64,000 nt of DNA, taken from assembly GCF_900102725.1 (NCBI RefSeq), contig NZ_FNJW01000008.1, positions 2,392,501 through 2,456,500 of the forward strand, in the 5' to 3' direction. Source of the stretch: Carnobacterium viridans. GTDB taxonomy: Bacteria; Bacillota; Bacilli; Lactobacillales; Carnobacteriaceae. Position 1 is the stretch's first letter. Every line of letters starts with the position of its first letter. The notes under the pieces were generated by a model that had not been told where the DNA came from, did no database searches, and was given only the letters and a program-made list of their open reading frames with translations. The position numbers and the translations under genes are program-made. Below are positions 9,115 to 18,271 of this stretch, piece by piece.

Positions 9115-9582
9115 CTATATAATCGAAGGAACTAATAGAATTTGAACAAATTCTTCTAAATATTTTTGGTCGATTGCGTCAAAACGGCTAGTAACAGGAG
9201 CATCGATATCTAAAACACCAATTACACGACCATCTTTGATTAAAGGAATAACAATTTCAGATTGGCTTGCTGCATCACAAGCAATATGTCCCGGGAATTG
9301 GTTAACATCTACAACGAAAATGCTCTCTCTTTTGGCAAATGCTGTTCCGCAAACGCCTTTACCATTTTGTATTCTTATGCAAGCTACTTTACCTTGGAAA
9401 GGCCCTAAGACCAGTTCGTCAGAAGTTGGTTCATATAAATAAAATCCTGCCCAATTGATAGTAGGTAAGTTCTCGAATAATAAAGCTGCTGCGTTACTTA
9501 AATTTGCAATGAAATTAGTTTCATCACCTATTACTGCACTAAGTTGTTTATTTGTTAATGAATAAGCAGATTCTTTTGTCAT
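9115..9582 (-). CDS. GAF domain protein, free methionine-(R)-sulfoxide reductase type
   Basis: 155 residues forming a single GAF domain of the YtsP/fRMsr type (NWAGFYLYE, VLGPFQGK, GVCGTAF, SEIVIPLI). The three cysteines typical of free-Met-R-SO reductases are present in VACIRI, GVCGTA and HIACDA, so catalysis is plausible: reduction of free methionine-R-sulfoxide with thioredoxin. Lies upstream of rpsD on the same strand, as ytsP does near rpsD in Bacillus. AAGGAG precedes the ATG. Confidence 0.88.
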   Translation of the reverse strand: MTKESAYSLTNKQLSAVIGDETNFIANLSNAAALLFENLPTINWAGFYLYEPTSDELVLGPFQGKVACIRIQNGKGVCGTAFAKRESIFVVDVNQFPGHIACDAASQSEIVIPLIKDGRVIGVLDIDAPVTSRFDAIDQKYLEEFVQILLVPSII

Positions 9583-9806
9583 ATAACTACTCCTTATAGG
9601 TCTCTCAACAACCTATCAGTAAAATGATTATTTTACTAGATTGAGGTGTGAGAATATTTTCTTCTATGTTATAATATACAATAGGTGTTTTTATAAGTAA
9701 ATCCTTTATAAAAATTAGACATACCATTACATTCCTACATAGAATGAAAGAACTATTTTTGTGAAATCAAAATGAACATAGCAGTAATCCAATCGGAGGT
9801 TTTAAA

Positions 9807-11528
9807 ATGAAAATAGAAACAGTTTTAATGGTTATCATTGTATTAGCTCTGGTAACTTATATAACCAGTTATATTATGAAAAAAAAGCATTATCAAACGA
9901 TCAACAAATTGGAACAAGAAAAATTTGACTTAATAGATACACCCATATCAGAAACCATTCAAAGTGTTAAGGATCTTTCTTTGACGGGTCAGACAAAGAA
10001 AAATTTTGAGCAATGGAAAGAAAAATGGAAAAAATTAGAGATGACAGCATTTCCTGATATAGAAAATCTTTTGTTCGATGCTGAACAGGCAACAGACCGT
10101 TTACAATTAATCAAAGCTAGTCAAGCTGAACAGAAAAGCAGCGAGCTGATGAACAGTACAAAACAGAGCATTAAAGAAATCCAATTAGCACTGAATGAAT
10201 TATTAAAAAGTGAAGAAAAAAATATTCAGGCTGTAAAAAAAGTCCAAGAAATGTATCAAAGTATTCGGAAAAAATTATTAACACAGAGTTTTTCTTTTGG
10301 CCCAGCACTGGATAGACTAGAAAAGAAACTCACTTTCTTAGAATTAAGTTTTGCTGATTTTTCTGATTTAACGGTTTCTGGGGACCACATTGAAGCTGAA
10401 GAAGTATTGAAGAAGCTTAATCATGAAACAAAAGAATTAAATGATGCAGTTATGACCATCCCTAGCTTAGTTAAAGAAATTAGTACCGAATTTCCGGCTC
10501 AAGTTCAAGAATTAAAAGAAGGATACCATGAATTAAAAGATGTGCAGCATTTCGTCTTTTTAGAAGATTCAATAGCCGCTGACATTGTGGATATTGAAAA
10601 GGATATCAAACAAGGTGAAAAATTACTTAAGCAATGTGAACCTGAAGAGGCCCAAAAGCTGAATGTGATAATTGAAGAAAAAATCAACCGGATCTATGAT
10701 GTTATGGAAGCAGAATTAACTGCAAAAGCAACAGTCGAAAAAGAGCAGACTATTTTGGCTGAATTTATTGGATTTGTGAATAAGAGAAATCAACAACTAA
10801 TGATTGAGATTGACCGCGTATCACAAAGTTATAAATTAAACGATGCTGTTTTAGAGCAAACAAAAAAAATGCAAGAACAAATTGATGAAATCAAACTTGA
10901 TTTTGAAACCTTTAAAAGTGGGATTGAAAAAAATCAAGCTGTCTATACTGTTGTTGAAGAAACCTATGCTGCAGATGGAGAAAAATTGACCCATATTGAA
11001 GAAGAGCAAGAAAAATTGATTACTCAATTAGCTGACTTACGCAAAGAAGAAACAGAAGTAAAAGAAAAAATTGATGATTTTGAGTTTAACATGCGTGGTA
11101 TAAAACGATATATTGAAAAGCAACACTTACCAGGGTTACCTGAAGAATACCTAGATTTGTTTTTTGTCACAACAGAGCGGATTGAAAAATTAGCTAAAGA
11201 ATTAAACAAATTGAAAATCGATATGACAGAGATAAAAAAAATGTGTGAACTGTGTGAAGATGATGTTGAATTGCTTATTGATAAGACCGAAGAAATCGTA
11301 GATAGTGCATTACTGACAGAGTACATGATGCAGTATGCGAATCGGTACCGAAATGAGCATCCTGAAATTGGAGAAGCCATTTTGGAAAGCAACGATTTGT
11401 TTAATAAAGAATTTCAGTATAAAGAAGCGCTTGAGGTTGTCTCTACAGCACTAGAAGTTGTGGAACCTGGAGCATTCAAAAAAGTTGAGAATCAGTATTA
11501 TGAAGAAAAAAGCCAAAGTGCTAAGTAA
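9807..11528 (+). CDS. ezrA: Septation ring formation regulator EzrA
   Basis: 573 residues with one N-terminal membrane segment (about residues 4-22) followed by long coiled-coil, spectrin-like repeats rich in Glu/Lys/Leu. This is the EzrA layout: a membrane-anchored, cytoplasmic negative regulator of FtsZ ring formation. The neighbours (GAF gene, cysteine desulfurase, thiI) match the conserved Bacillus ezrA locus. GGAGG precedes the ATG. Confidence 0.95.
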   Translation: MKIETVLMVIIVLALVTYITSYIMKKKHYQTINKLEQEKFDLIDTPISETIQSVKDLSLTGQTKKNFEQWKEKWKKLEMTAFPDIENLLFDAEQATDRLQLIKASQAEQKSSELMNSTKQSIKEIQLALNELLKSEEKNIQAVKKVQEMYQSIRKKLLTQSFSFGPALDRLEKKLTFLELSFADFSDLTVSGDHIEAEEVLKKLNHETKELNDAVMTIPSLVKEISTEFPAQVQELKEGYHELKDVQHFVFLEDSIAADIVDIEKDIKQGEKLLKQCEPEEAQKLNVIIEEKINRIYDVMEAELTAKATVEKEQTILAEFIGFVNKRNQQLMIEIDRVSQSYKLNDAVLEQTKKMQEQIDEIKLDFETFKSGIEKNQAVYTVVEETYAADGEKLTHIEEEQEKLITQLADLRKEETEVKEKIDDFEFNMRGIKRYIEKQHLPGLPEEYLDLFFVTTERIEKLAKELNKLKIDMTEIKKMCELCEDDVELLIDKTEEIVDSALLTEYMMQYANRYRNEHPEIGEAILESNDLFNKEFQYKEALEVVSTALEVVEPGAFKKVENQYYEEKSQSAK

Positions 11529-11559
11529 ATTAAAAAACTAAACCAATCAAGAAATAGTC

Positions 11560-11596
11560 AACAGAGTGGTGATTAGCACTGCTCTGTTTTATTTTG
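11560..11596 (+). terminator. Terminator after ezrA
   Basis: ACAGAG...GTG pairs with CAC..CTCTGT around a short loop, followed by TTTTATTTTG. The stem is slightly interrupted. Confidence 0.65.
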
Positions 11597-11614
11597 TTAA
11601 AAAAAAGAGACGTC

Positions 11615-11642
11615 TTGTATTCGGAAAAGTTTTTGTTATAAT
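11615..11642 (+). promoter_or_regulatory. Promoter of the cysteine desulfurase-thiI operon
   Basis: TTGTAT (11615-11620), a 16-bp spacer and TATAAT (11637-11642), 51 bp before the start codon. Confidence 0.65.
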
Positions 11643-11693
11643 AGTAAAGAATTTTCACTTGAGGAATAATTTAAAGGAAAGTGTGACAATACA

Positions 11694-12833
11694 ATGATTT
11701 ATTTTGATAATAGCGCAACAACAAGAATGGATAAAAATGTTTTACAAACTTTTGAAAAGGTAAGTCAAACGATCAATGGAAATCCTTCCAGTTTACACTT
11801 ATTAGGCAACTATGCGGATGGGTTGCTTCAGCAATCTAGAAAACAAATTGCTGATCTAATGCACGTTTTGCCTGAAGAGATTTACTTTACTAGTGGTGGA
11901 ACAGAAGGCGATAACTGGGCTATAAAAGGAACCGCTATTGAAAAAAGACAATTCGGCAAACACGTGATTACAACAGCGGTGGAACACCCTGCAGTCAAGG
12001 AATCTGTTGGTCAGTTGAAAATGTTGGGATTTGATGTAACTATTTTACCTGTTGATCAGAGTGGAAGAGTTTCCGTTTCTGATTTAAAAGAAGCATTAAG
12101 ATCGGATACTATTCTAGTGTCGGTAATGGTTGTAAATAACGAAGTGGGAAGTATTCAGCCAATTGCAGAGATTGGGGAAATGCTAAAAGATTACCCAACC
12201 GTTCATTTTCATGTGGATGCAGTACAAGCGATTGGAAAAGTACCATTATTATTAGGTAAAGAGTCAAGAGTTGACTTAGCTACTTTTTCTGCTCATAAAT
12301 TTCATGGGCCTAAAGGTATGGGATTTATGTATATTAAAAAAGGAAAAAAAATTGCCCCTCTTTTAAATGGTGGTGGACAGGAATCTGGCAAACGCAGTGG
12401 TACAGAAAACGTAGCTGGCGCAGCATCTATGGCTAAAGCTTTGCGCCTCGTACTTGAAAAGTCAGAAGAGAAGCAAAAGAATCAAAGAGAGATAAAAAAA
12501 TATTTGGTGCAGCAATTAGAAGGGTATAAAAAAGTTTCAGTTTTTTCTCAAACAGAAGGAGCACCTCATATAGTATGTTTTGCTTTAAAAGGGATTCGTG
12601 GAGAAGTCATGGTTCATGCTTTTGAAAAGAAAGATATTTATATTTCAACCACTAGCGCTTGTTCAAGCCGTAGTGGTGTGGGTTCTAGTACATTGGAAGC
12701 TATGCATGTCCCTGAAAAGTTAGCTACAAGTGCAGTGCGCATCAGTTTGACAGATACCAATGATTTAGCAGAAGCAAAACTTTTTATGGGCGAATTTGAC
12801 CAGCTGTACCAACAATTTAAAGATATCAAATAA
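11694..12833 (+). CDS. Cysteine desulfurase (NifS/IscS family, ThiI partner)
   Basis: 379-residue class V PLP aminotransferase fold. The PLP lysine is Lys202 in SAHKFHGPKG and the active-site cysteine is Cys323 in STTSACSSRSG. The N-terminus MIYFDNSATTRMD and the SGGTEGDNWA loop are also diagnostic. It releases sulfur from cysteine as enzyme persulfide. Its position 35 bp before thiI is the classic NifZ-ThiI pair that supplies sulfur for 4-thiouridine in tRNA and for thiamine. Confidence 0.95.
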   Translation: MIYFDNSATTRMDKNVLQTFEKVSQTINGNPSSLHLLGNYADGLLQQSRKQIADLMHVLPEEIYFTSGGTEGDNWAIKGTAIEKRQFGKHVITTAVEHPAVKESVGQLKMLGFDVTILPVDQSGRVSVSDLKEALRSDTILVSVMVVNNEVGSIQPIAEIGEMLKDYPTVHFHVDAVQAIGKVPLLLGKESRVDLATFSAHKFHGPKGMGFMYIKKGKKIAPLLNGGGQESGKRSGTENVAGAASMAKALRLVLEKSEEKQKNQREIKKYLVQQLEGYKKVSVFSQTEGAPHIVCFALKGIRGEVMVHAFEKKDIYISTTSACSSRSGVGSSTLEAMHVPEKLATSAVRISLTDTNDLAEAKLFMGEFDQLYQQFKDIK

Positions 12834-12868
12834 GTTTAAAGGGAATAAAGAGAGGAAGTTAGTAATAC

Positions 12869-14087
12869 ATGCAATACGATGAAGTAATGATCCGTTATGG
12901 TGAACTATCAACTAAAGGTAAAAACAAACGCATTTTTATCAGCAAACTGGCTCAAAATGTAAAGTTCGCTTTGCAAGATTTTGAAGAATTAAAAGTACAT
13001 GGAGAGCGTGACCGTATGCATTTAGAATTAAATGGTGCAGATAGTGATGCAGTATTGAAAAGATTAGAATCTATCTTTGGTATTCAAAACTATTCTCCGG
13101 TTAGACGTTTGGAACGAGACATTGAATTGTTGAAAAAAGTTGCAGTTGATATGGTCGAAGAGCTGTACACAGAAGGTAAAACATTTAAAGTCATGACTAG
13201 ACGTTCTGATCATGACTATGAATTAGATACGAACGATATGAATCAATTGTTGGGAGCAGAAATTTTCAGCAAAGTCGAAGGCATAAAAGTTCAAATGAAA
13301 AAACCTGACATTACATTGCGAGTTGAAATTCGTAATGAAGGATTCTTCTTATCAAGCAAGACTGTCATGGGAGCAGGTGGTCTACCTGTAGGGGCAAGTG
13401 GAAAAGGTATGCTAATGTTATCTGGTGGAATCGACTCACCTGTAGCAGGTTATTTAACCATGAAACGCGGCGTAAATTTAGAAGCTGTTCATTTCCACAG
13501 TCCTCCATACACAAGTCCAAGAGCTCTTCAAAAAGCGAAAGATTTAGCCGCTAAGTTAGCTGCTTTCTCAGGCAGTGTTCAATTTATTGAAGTTCCTTTT
13601 ACCGAAATTCAAGAAGAAATAAAGAAAATTGTTCCAGAGGGTTATTTAATGACAGTTACAAGAAGAATGATGATGAGATTGACCGGATAGTATCCGAGAA
13701 GAACGCAAAGGATTAGCAATCGTTAATGGCGAGTCATTAGGACAAGTAGCTTCACAAACATTGCATAGTATGATTGCAATCAATGACGTAACTCCAACTC
13801 CGGTCATTCGACCAGTTATTTCAATGGATAAAAATGAAATTATTGAGATTGCTCAAAAAATTGATACATTTGATTTATCTATCCAACCATTTGAAGATTG
13901 CTGTACAATTTTTGCTCCTCCAGCGCCTAAAACACAACCAAAACTCGAAAAAGCTCGTAAATATGAAGAGCGACTTGATGTTGAAGGACTAATTGAAAGA
14001 GCGATGAATGGTTTAGTGATCACTAAAATTACTGTTGGAGACACATTAGAAGCACAACAAAAAGCTGATTTTTCAAGTTTATTATAA
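12869..14087 (+). pseudogene. thiI: tRNA 4-thiouridine synthase ThiI, frameshifted
   Basis: Two frames together encode a full-length ThiI of about 405 residues: ferredoxin-like and THUMP domains, then the PP-loop SGGIDSPVA (residues 185-193). The first frame ends at 13,690 after MMMRLTG. Removing one base from the CCGG at 13683-13686 restores [20 protein letters not shown] and joins it to the C-terminal part ([20 protein letters not shown]). This is thus a +1 insertion. ThiI transfers persulfide sulfur to tRNA U8. It may be a true mutation or a sequencing error; the C-terminal frame shows no decay. Confidence 0.9.
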
Positions 14088-14116
14088 TTAAATGCAATCT
14101 TGAAACAAAGGTTGTA

Positions 14117-14563
14117 TGACAAATGGTGTGGATGCTTCAAAATAAAAATTCTTCTGGAATGGACGGATTTGCTTGTGGAGCCATGGGAGCGTCTGAAGTT
14201 GCTCTATTTTAGAACGTGTTTCAAAAAGCAAACCTGACGTCCACTTTGTCATGGCTGTAGTTGCTTTAGCTACGTACAGACATGATACACTTAGGCGTAA
14301 GCCTACAGTGCTTCTATTTAATGCTCGATGGTCGGTGACCATACTGCGCTTATTCGCTCCAGTTGCCCTAGCTCTTGCGGCTTTAGTCGCTTAGAGATAA
14401 GGTATGCGTTAGAAGTTTCAGGTCTAAACGCTTTTAGCCACACTCCCAATGAAGCGCTAACGATTTATAATTCTCATTGAATCCTATACAAGGCTACAAG
14501 CGACTCTATTCCTCTAGAAATTTTTGGTGAGTAGTTTGATTAATCTATCAGCACTAAAAATTA
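14117..14563. repeat. Inverted-repeat intergenic element, long form (copy A)
   Basis: The left arm (about 14,117-14,180, containing TTCTTCTGGAATGGACGG) is an imperfect inverted repeat of the right arm (about 14,492-14,563, containing CTATTCCTCTAGAAA). Both arms closely match the arms of the shorter element at 16,340-16,496. The ~310-bp interior is more GC-rich than the flanks and holds several small hairpins, such as TAGGC/GCCTA near 14,292 and TGGT/ACCA near 14,328. No convincing gene is inside. Could be a MITE-like element or carry a structured RNA. Confidence 0.6.
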
Positions 14564-14570
14564 CAAATCC

Positions 14571-14608
14571 AAAAAAGTTAGGCACAAAGTATGTGTTTAG
14601 CTTTTTTT
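14571..14608 (+). terminator. Terminator of the desulfurase-thiI operon
   Basis: AAAAAAGTTAGGCACA pairs with TGTGTTTAGCTTTTTT using a few G-U pairs, followed by a T run. It lies just beyond repeat element A, almost 500 bp after thiI. Confidence 0.75.
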
Positions 14609-14694
14609 ATCATTCTCCTTACGTAATTTAATACTGCTAAATAAAACTTAAGTGGGTATAATATAGATAGCGAATACGATAGGAGGATGTTAAA

Positions 14695-16299
14695 GTGAAG
14701 TTATGGAAAAATGGACTTTTTTTTACAATGGAAAAAGAAGACGAAACGGTTTCTGCAGTCCTTACTGATGGTGAAACCATTTTGGGTGTAGGCGAAGAAG
14801 AGGAATTGAAAAAAAAGTATGGCAATAAAATAAACGTGGAAATTGATTTAAATGGAGAAATGATATTTCCGGGGTTTGTAGATAGCCATTTGCATTTACT
14901 GTGGTATGGAATGAGTTTGTCTCGCTTAAATTTAAATCAAGTTAAAAGTAAAAAAACAAGTTTGGAACAAATTCGAAAAAAAGTTGAGCAACTAAATCTA
15001 GATGAATGGCTTTTTGTTGAGGGGTACAATGAAAATGAATGGGAAGACGATCCAACTCCTCTTACGAAAATGGACTTGGATGCTATTTCAACATCCCATC
15101 CCTTATTGGTTCGCAGAATCGATTACCATAATGTTGTGATCAACACACCGTTAATTAATAAGCTACAACTCAAAGATGGTCAGACATATGATGGTGGCGG
15201 CGAAATTCAATTAGATAAAGAAGGAAAATTAACCGGGATTTTAAAAGATGAAGCTACGAATTTGGCTATAAATGCTTTTCCTGAGACGACTCCTTTAGAA
15301 CAAGAAGAATACTTATCTTTAGCAATCGAAGATTTATGGTCAAAAGGAATAACCGGAGGGCATTCGGAGGACCTACATTACTTTAACGGCTTCCAAGGAA
15401 CCTTAAAGACGTTTCATACGGTTATTGAAGAAAAAAGAAAAGCTTTTCGAGTTCATCTCTTAATTCATCATGAGGAATTAAATGTCTACAATCAGTCAAA
15501 TGAAATGTATCTGGATGGAAATCCTTATATAGAACTAGGTGCAATGAAAATATTTTATGATGGAACAGTAGGATCTCGAACAGCTCTAATGAGCTACCCG
15601 TATCCTGGGACCACTGATTATGGGCTACAAGTTCAAACAGATGAAGTTTTTATAGCCCTTATCAAAGCTGCACGTAAAGCTAAACTTCCAGTAGCTATCC
15701 ATATTTTAGGAGATAAAGCATTTGAGAAAGTAATTGAAACGTTACGTCAATTTCCACCGCTGCCTGGACAACTTGATCGAATGATTCATACACCTTGGTT
15801 GAACACTGAATTACTAAAGAAAGCTAAAAACTTACCTTTGGTTTTTGATTTACAGCCGCAATTTATGAGTAGTGATCTTCCGTGGGCGCTAGATGTTTTG
15901 GGTAAAAATCATCCGCCTTTAGCCTTCGCATGGAAGACTATAAAAGATACAGGGTTTCCAATTGCAGGAGGTAGTGACGCTCCAGTTGAAATACCCAATC
16001 CATTTTTTGGTATACACGCAGCTGTTACTAGAATGAAAAAAGATGGGAAAGATAAAAAACGTTATTTTCCGGAAGAAGAGCTTTCTGTATTTGAAGCTTT
16101 ATCGCTTTACACAACTGGGAGTGCTATTGCAGGGTATAAAGAGGATACTAGAGGGAAAATAAAACCTGGTTATATCAGTGACTTTACAATTTTAAAACAA
16201 AATCCTTTTTTAATAGAAAAAGATAGTTTGAAAGACCTAGTCGTTTCGAAAACAGTTGTAGGTGGAAATGTCGTTTTTTCGATAAACGATTATGCATAG
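14695..16299 (+). CDS. YtcJ-like amidohydrolase
   Basis: 534-residue metal-dependent hydrolase of the amidohydrolase-3/YtcJ type. The metal-binding HxH sits in DSHLHL (residues 63-68) after the beta-sandwich start, AVAIHILGD-like and GGSDAPVE motifs follow, and GYISDFTIL closes the fold. The physiological substrate is unknown in this family. Start is GTG with AGGAGG upstream. The gene is bracketed by the two copies of the inverted-repeat element. Confidence 0.88.
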   Translation: MKLWKNGLFFTMEKEDETVSAVLTDGETILGVGEEEELKKKYGNKINVEIDLNGEMIFPGFVDSHLHLLWYGMSLSRLNLNQVKSKKTSLEQIRKKVEQLNLDEWLFVEGYNENEWEDDPTPLTKMDLDAISTSHPLLVRRIDYHNVVINTPLINKLQLKDGQTYDGGGEIQLDKEGKLTGILKDEATNLAINAFPETTPLEQEEYLSLAIEDLWSKGITGGHSEDLHYFNGFQGTLKTFHTVIEEKRKAFRVHLLIHHEELNVYNQSNEMYLDGNPYIELGAMKIFYDGTVGSRTALMSYPYPGTTDYGLQVQTDEVFIALIKAARKAKLPVAIHILGDKAFEKVIETLRQFPPLPGQLDRMIHTPWLNTELLKKAKNLPLVFDLQPQFMSSDLPWALDVLGKNHPPLAFAWKTIKDTGFPIAGGSDAPVEIPNPFFGIHAAVTRMKKDGKDKKRYFPEEELSVFEALSLYTTGSAIAGYKEDTRGKIKPGYISDFTILKQNPFLIEKDSLKDLVVSKTVVGGNVVFSINDYA

Positions 16300-16339
16300 G
16301 AAGTTTAGAAAGAAAGAAGACAAAAGTAAATAAGACTCT

Positions 16340-16496
16340 TCGTCAAATGGTGTTGATAGAAGTAAATAACATTTCTTCTGGAATAGACGGATTTGCTTGT
16401 GGAGAGCCATTGAATTCAATGCAAGCTACAAGTAAACCCTATTCCTCCAGAAGTTTCGTGCCATTAATTTAACTAAGCTATCAATACTAAAAAGTA
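16340..16496. repeat. Inverted-repeat intergenic element, short form (copy B)
   Basis: Arms of about 65-75 bp: left contains TTCTTCTGGAATAGACGG, right contains CTATTCCTCCAGAAG. A loop of about 20 bases includes ATTGAATTCAAT. Ends share TGTTGATAG / CTATCAATA. Related to copy A at roughly three quarters identity over the arms by eye. It lies between GAAGAC (about 16,315) and GTCTTCTTTTTTT (about 16,513), as if inside a terminator loop. It would form a long hairpin in RNA. Confidence 0.65.
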
Positions 16497-16528
16497 TAGA
16501 GCCGGAGATATCCGTCTTCTTTTTTTGT

Positions 16529-16564
16529 TCAATATAATTGTGATTAACATCACAATTATATTGA
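16529..16564. promoter_or_regulatory. Rex operator (autoregulation)
   Basis: A perfect palindrome with 16-base arms, TCAATATAATTGTGAT and its complement, around TAAC. Its centre, TTGTGATTAACATCACAA (16538-16555), matches the known Rex box TTGTGA-N6-TCACAA. It abuts and overlaps the -35 of the rex promoter, implying NADH-sensitive self-repression. Confidence 0.88.
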
Positions 16565-16589
16565 GTTAATCATTGAAAGATGATATGAT
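16561..16589 (+). promoter_or_regulatory. rex promoter
   Basis: TTGAGT (16561-16566), a 17-bp spacer and TATGAT (16584-16589). The -35 shares its first bases with the Rex palindrome. Confidence 0.65.
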
Positions 16590-16623
16590 AATGAAGAAAT
16601 TTAAAGGACAGGAGGCAGGATAA

Positions 16624-17292
16624 GTGGAGATAACGACTAAAATACATCAAATTCCAAATGCAACAGCTCAAAGGTTACCTATCTATTATCGTTCATTAAA
16701 AAAATTGAACGAAACAGGAGTAGAGCGCATAAAATCAAAAGAATTGAGTCAACTGACACAAATTCCTTCAGCGACGATTCGTCGAGATTTTTCTCATTTT
16801 GGTGAATTAGGAAGGAGCGGATACGGGTATGAGGTTGTTTATGTAACTGAAGTATTTCGTGAGTTATTAAATGTGAATAATATCATTAATGTAGTGCTTA
16901 TAGGAGTGGGGAATTTAGGGAAAGCTATTTTAACTAATAATTTCAAGAAAGAAAAAAACATTACGATCAAGTGTGCTTTTGACAGTCAATCGCCTTATTT
17001 AGGAAAAGAAATATCAGGTGTACCAATTTTTCCTATGGAAAGAATGAAAGAACTTGTTAGGAAACAACAAATTCAGACAGCTATTTGTGCTGTACCTAGT
17101 GAGGTATCACAAGAAGTAGTTGATGATCTAATTGATGCCGGTATCAATTCTATTTTAAATTTTGCTCCTGGAAGAATAAAAGTACCGGATACTATTCAAA
17201 TGAAATATATCGATTTCTCCAGTGAAATTTTTACAATGGTCTATCAAAACGAAGCACTATATCCTGGAAATCCAATTGAAAAAAATAATTGA
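16624..17292 (+). CDS. rex: Redox-sensing transcriptional repressor Rex
   Basis: 222 residues. N-terminal winged helix (TAQRLPIYYRSLKKL, IPSATIRRDFSHFGELGRSG with the recognition helix) and a Rossmann NAD(H)-binding domain starting VVLIGVGNLGKA near residue 91. Rex represses fermentative and respiratory genes when NADH is low and releases DNA when NADH rises. Start is GTG with AGGAGGCAGG upstream. The palindrome at 16,529 predicts autoregulation. Confidence 0.97.
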   Translation: MEITTKIHQIPNATAQRLPIYYRSLKKLNETGVERIKSKELSQLTQIPSATIRRDFSHFGELGRSGYGYEVVYVTEVFRELLNVNNIINVVLIGVGNLGKAILTNNFKKEKNITIKCAFDSQSPYLGKEISGVPIFPMERMKELVRKQQIQTAICAVPSEVSQEVVDDLIDAGINSILNFAPGRIKVPDTIQMKYIDFSSEIFTMVYQNEALYPGNPIEKNN

Positions 17293-17350
17293 AATAAAAA
17301 AAATTAGATAAGTTAGAAAACAATAGAATCTGACTATTTGTACGGAAATA

Positions 17351-17379
17351 TTGCTTTAAAAAATGATTATTCGTATACT
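17351..17379 (+). promoter_or_regulatory. tpx promoter
   Basis: TTGCTT (17351-17356), a 17-bp spacer and TATACT (17374-17379), 36 bp before the tpx start codon. Confidence 0.7.
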
Positions 17380-17414
17380 GTTCTAAGATAAGTCTTAGAA
17401 TAGGAGTGTTTAAT

Positions 17415-17906
17415 ATGGAAATTACTAGAAAAGGTACACCACATAAACTAAGAGGTATTCAAACAAAGGTTGGAGATAAAGCGCCTGAATTTAATATTAA
17501 AAACTTAGTGGATGAAACAGTTGGATTAAACGAATTTTCCGGAAAAGTTGTTTTAATCAGTGTCATTCCAGATATTGATACACGAGTATGTGCTTTACAA
17601 GCAAAAGAATTCAATAAAATCGCCAGCGAATTAGAGGGTGTGCAATTGATCACTATTTCAAATAACACCAAAGAAGAACAAGCTGAATGGTGTGCTGGAA
17701 AAGACATTTCAATGGAAATGTTGCATGATAGTGAATTAAGTTTTGGTAACGCGTATGGTTTAGTAATGGAAGATCTTGATCGATTAGCACGCTCAGTATT
17801 TGTTGTTAACCCAAGAGGTGAAATCACGTATCAAGAAATCGTTCCTGAAATGTCTAGTGAACCTGACTATGATAAAGCGATCAAAGCAGCTAGAGCAGCA
17901 CGTTAA
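17415..17906 (+). CDS. tpx: Thiol peroxidase (atypical 2-Cys peroxiredoxin)
   Basis: 163 residues. The peroxidatic cysteine is Cys59 in IPDIDTRVC (PxxxTxxC satisfied) and the resolving cysteine is Cys93 in EWCAG; the 34-residue spacing matches Tpx. It reduces hydrogen and alkyl hydroperoxides using thioredoxin in the cytoplasm. The ATG at 17415 follows TAGGAG at a normal distance; a GTG three codons earlier would overlap that site. Transcribed from its own promoter. Confidence 0.95.
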   Translation: MEITRKGTPHKLRGIQTKVGDKAPEFNIKNLVDETVGLNEFSGKVVLISVIPDIDTRVCALQAKEFNKIASELEGVQLITISNNTKEEQAEWCAGKDISMEMLHDSELSFGNAYGLVMEDLDRLARSVFVVNPRGEITYQEIVPEMSSEPDYDKAIKAARAAR

Positions 17907-17924
17907 TGAAATCCATAAGATGTA

Positions 17925-17953
17925 TTGAAAAATAACTTTTTTAATGCTACTAT
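17925..17953 (+). promoter_or_regulatory. valS promoter
   Basis: TTGAAA (17925-17930), a 17-bp spacer and TACTAT (17948-17953), placing transcription start near 17,960 at the head of the T-box leader. Confidence 0.7.
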
Positions 17954-17959
17954 GTAAAA

Positions 17960-18228
17960 ATAAAAGGCAATGAACAAGAAGAGTAATTTTATTTGCTGAC
18001 TGATAGAGAAAAGAACGAATGCTGGGAGTTCTTAGTCGTGATAAAATGAAGGTAGCTTGGGAGCTGACAAGGTGAATATACAGTAACTTTGTTCGGAGTA
18101 ACGATCCGTTAAAATTGGAACTAAGAGGTGTACTTTTGAAATTAGTAAAAGTACGCAATATAGGTGGTACCGCGAGTGAACAGCATTCGTCCTAATAATA
18201 ATTTATTATTAGGACGGGTGCTTTTTTT
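17960..18228 (+). promoter_or_regulatory. T-box riboswitch controlling valS
   Basis: The T-box core AGGTGGTACCGCG is at 18162-18174; its TGGT bulge can pair with the ACCA end of uncharged tRNA-Val. A strong terminator follows (CGTCCTAATAATA with its complement, T7 ending near 18,228). Stem I lies about 17,970-18,075, and the specifier is most likely GTA (18052-18054) after GAAG, a valine codon matching the downstream gene. Uncharged tRNA-Val would stabilise the antiterminator and allow valS expression. Confidence 0.95.
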
Positions 18229-18271
18229 GTTTGTATAAATCGTTTAATTAAAATTGTAAAGGAGAGATAGA

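Noticed and set aside
14088-14342. 84-codon minus-strand frame inside repeat element A
   Set aside because: No ribosome binding site and the residues follow from the repeat arms. Not protein-like.
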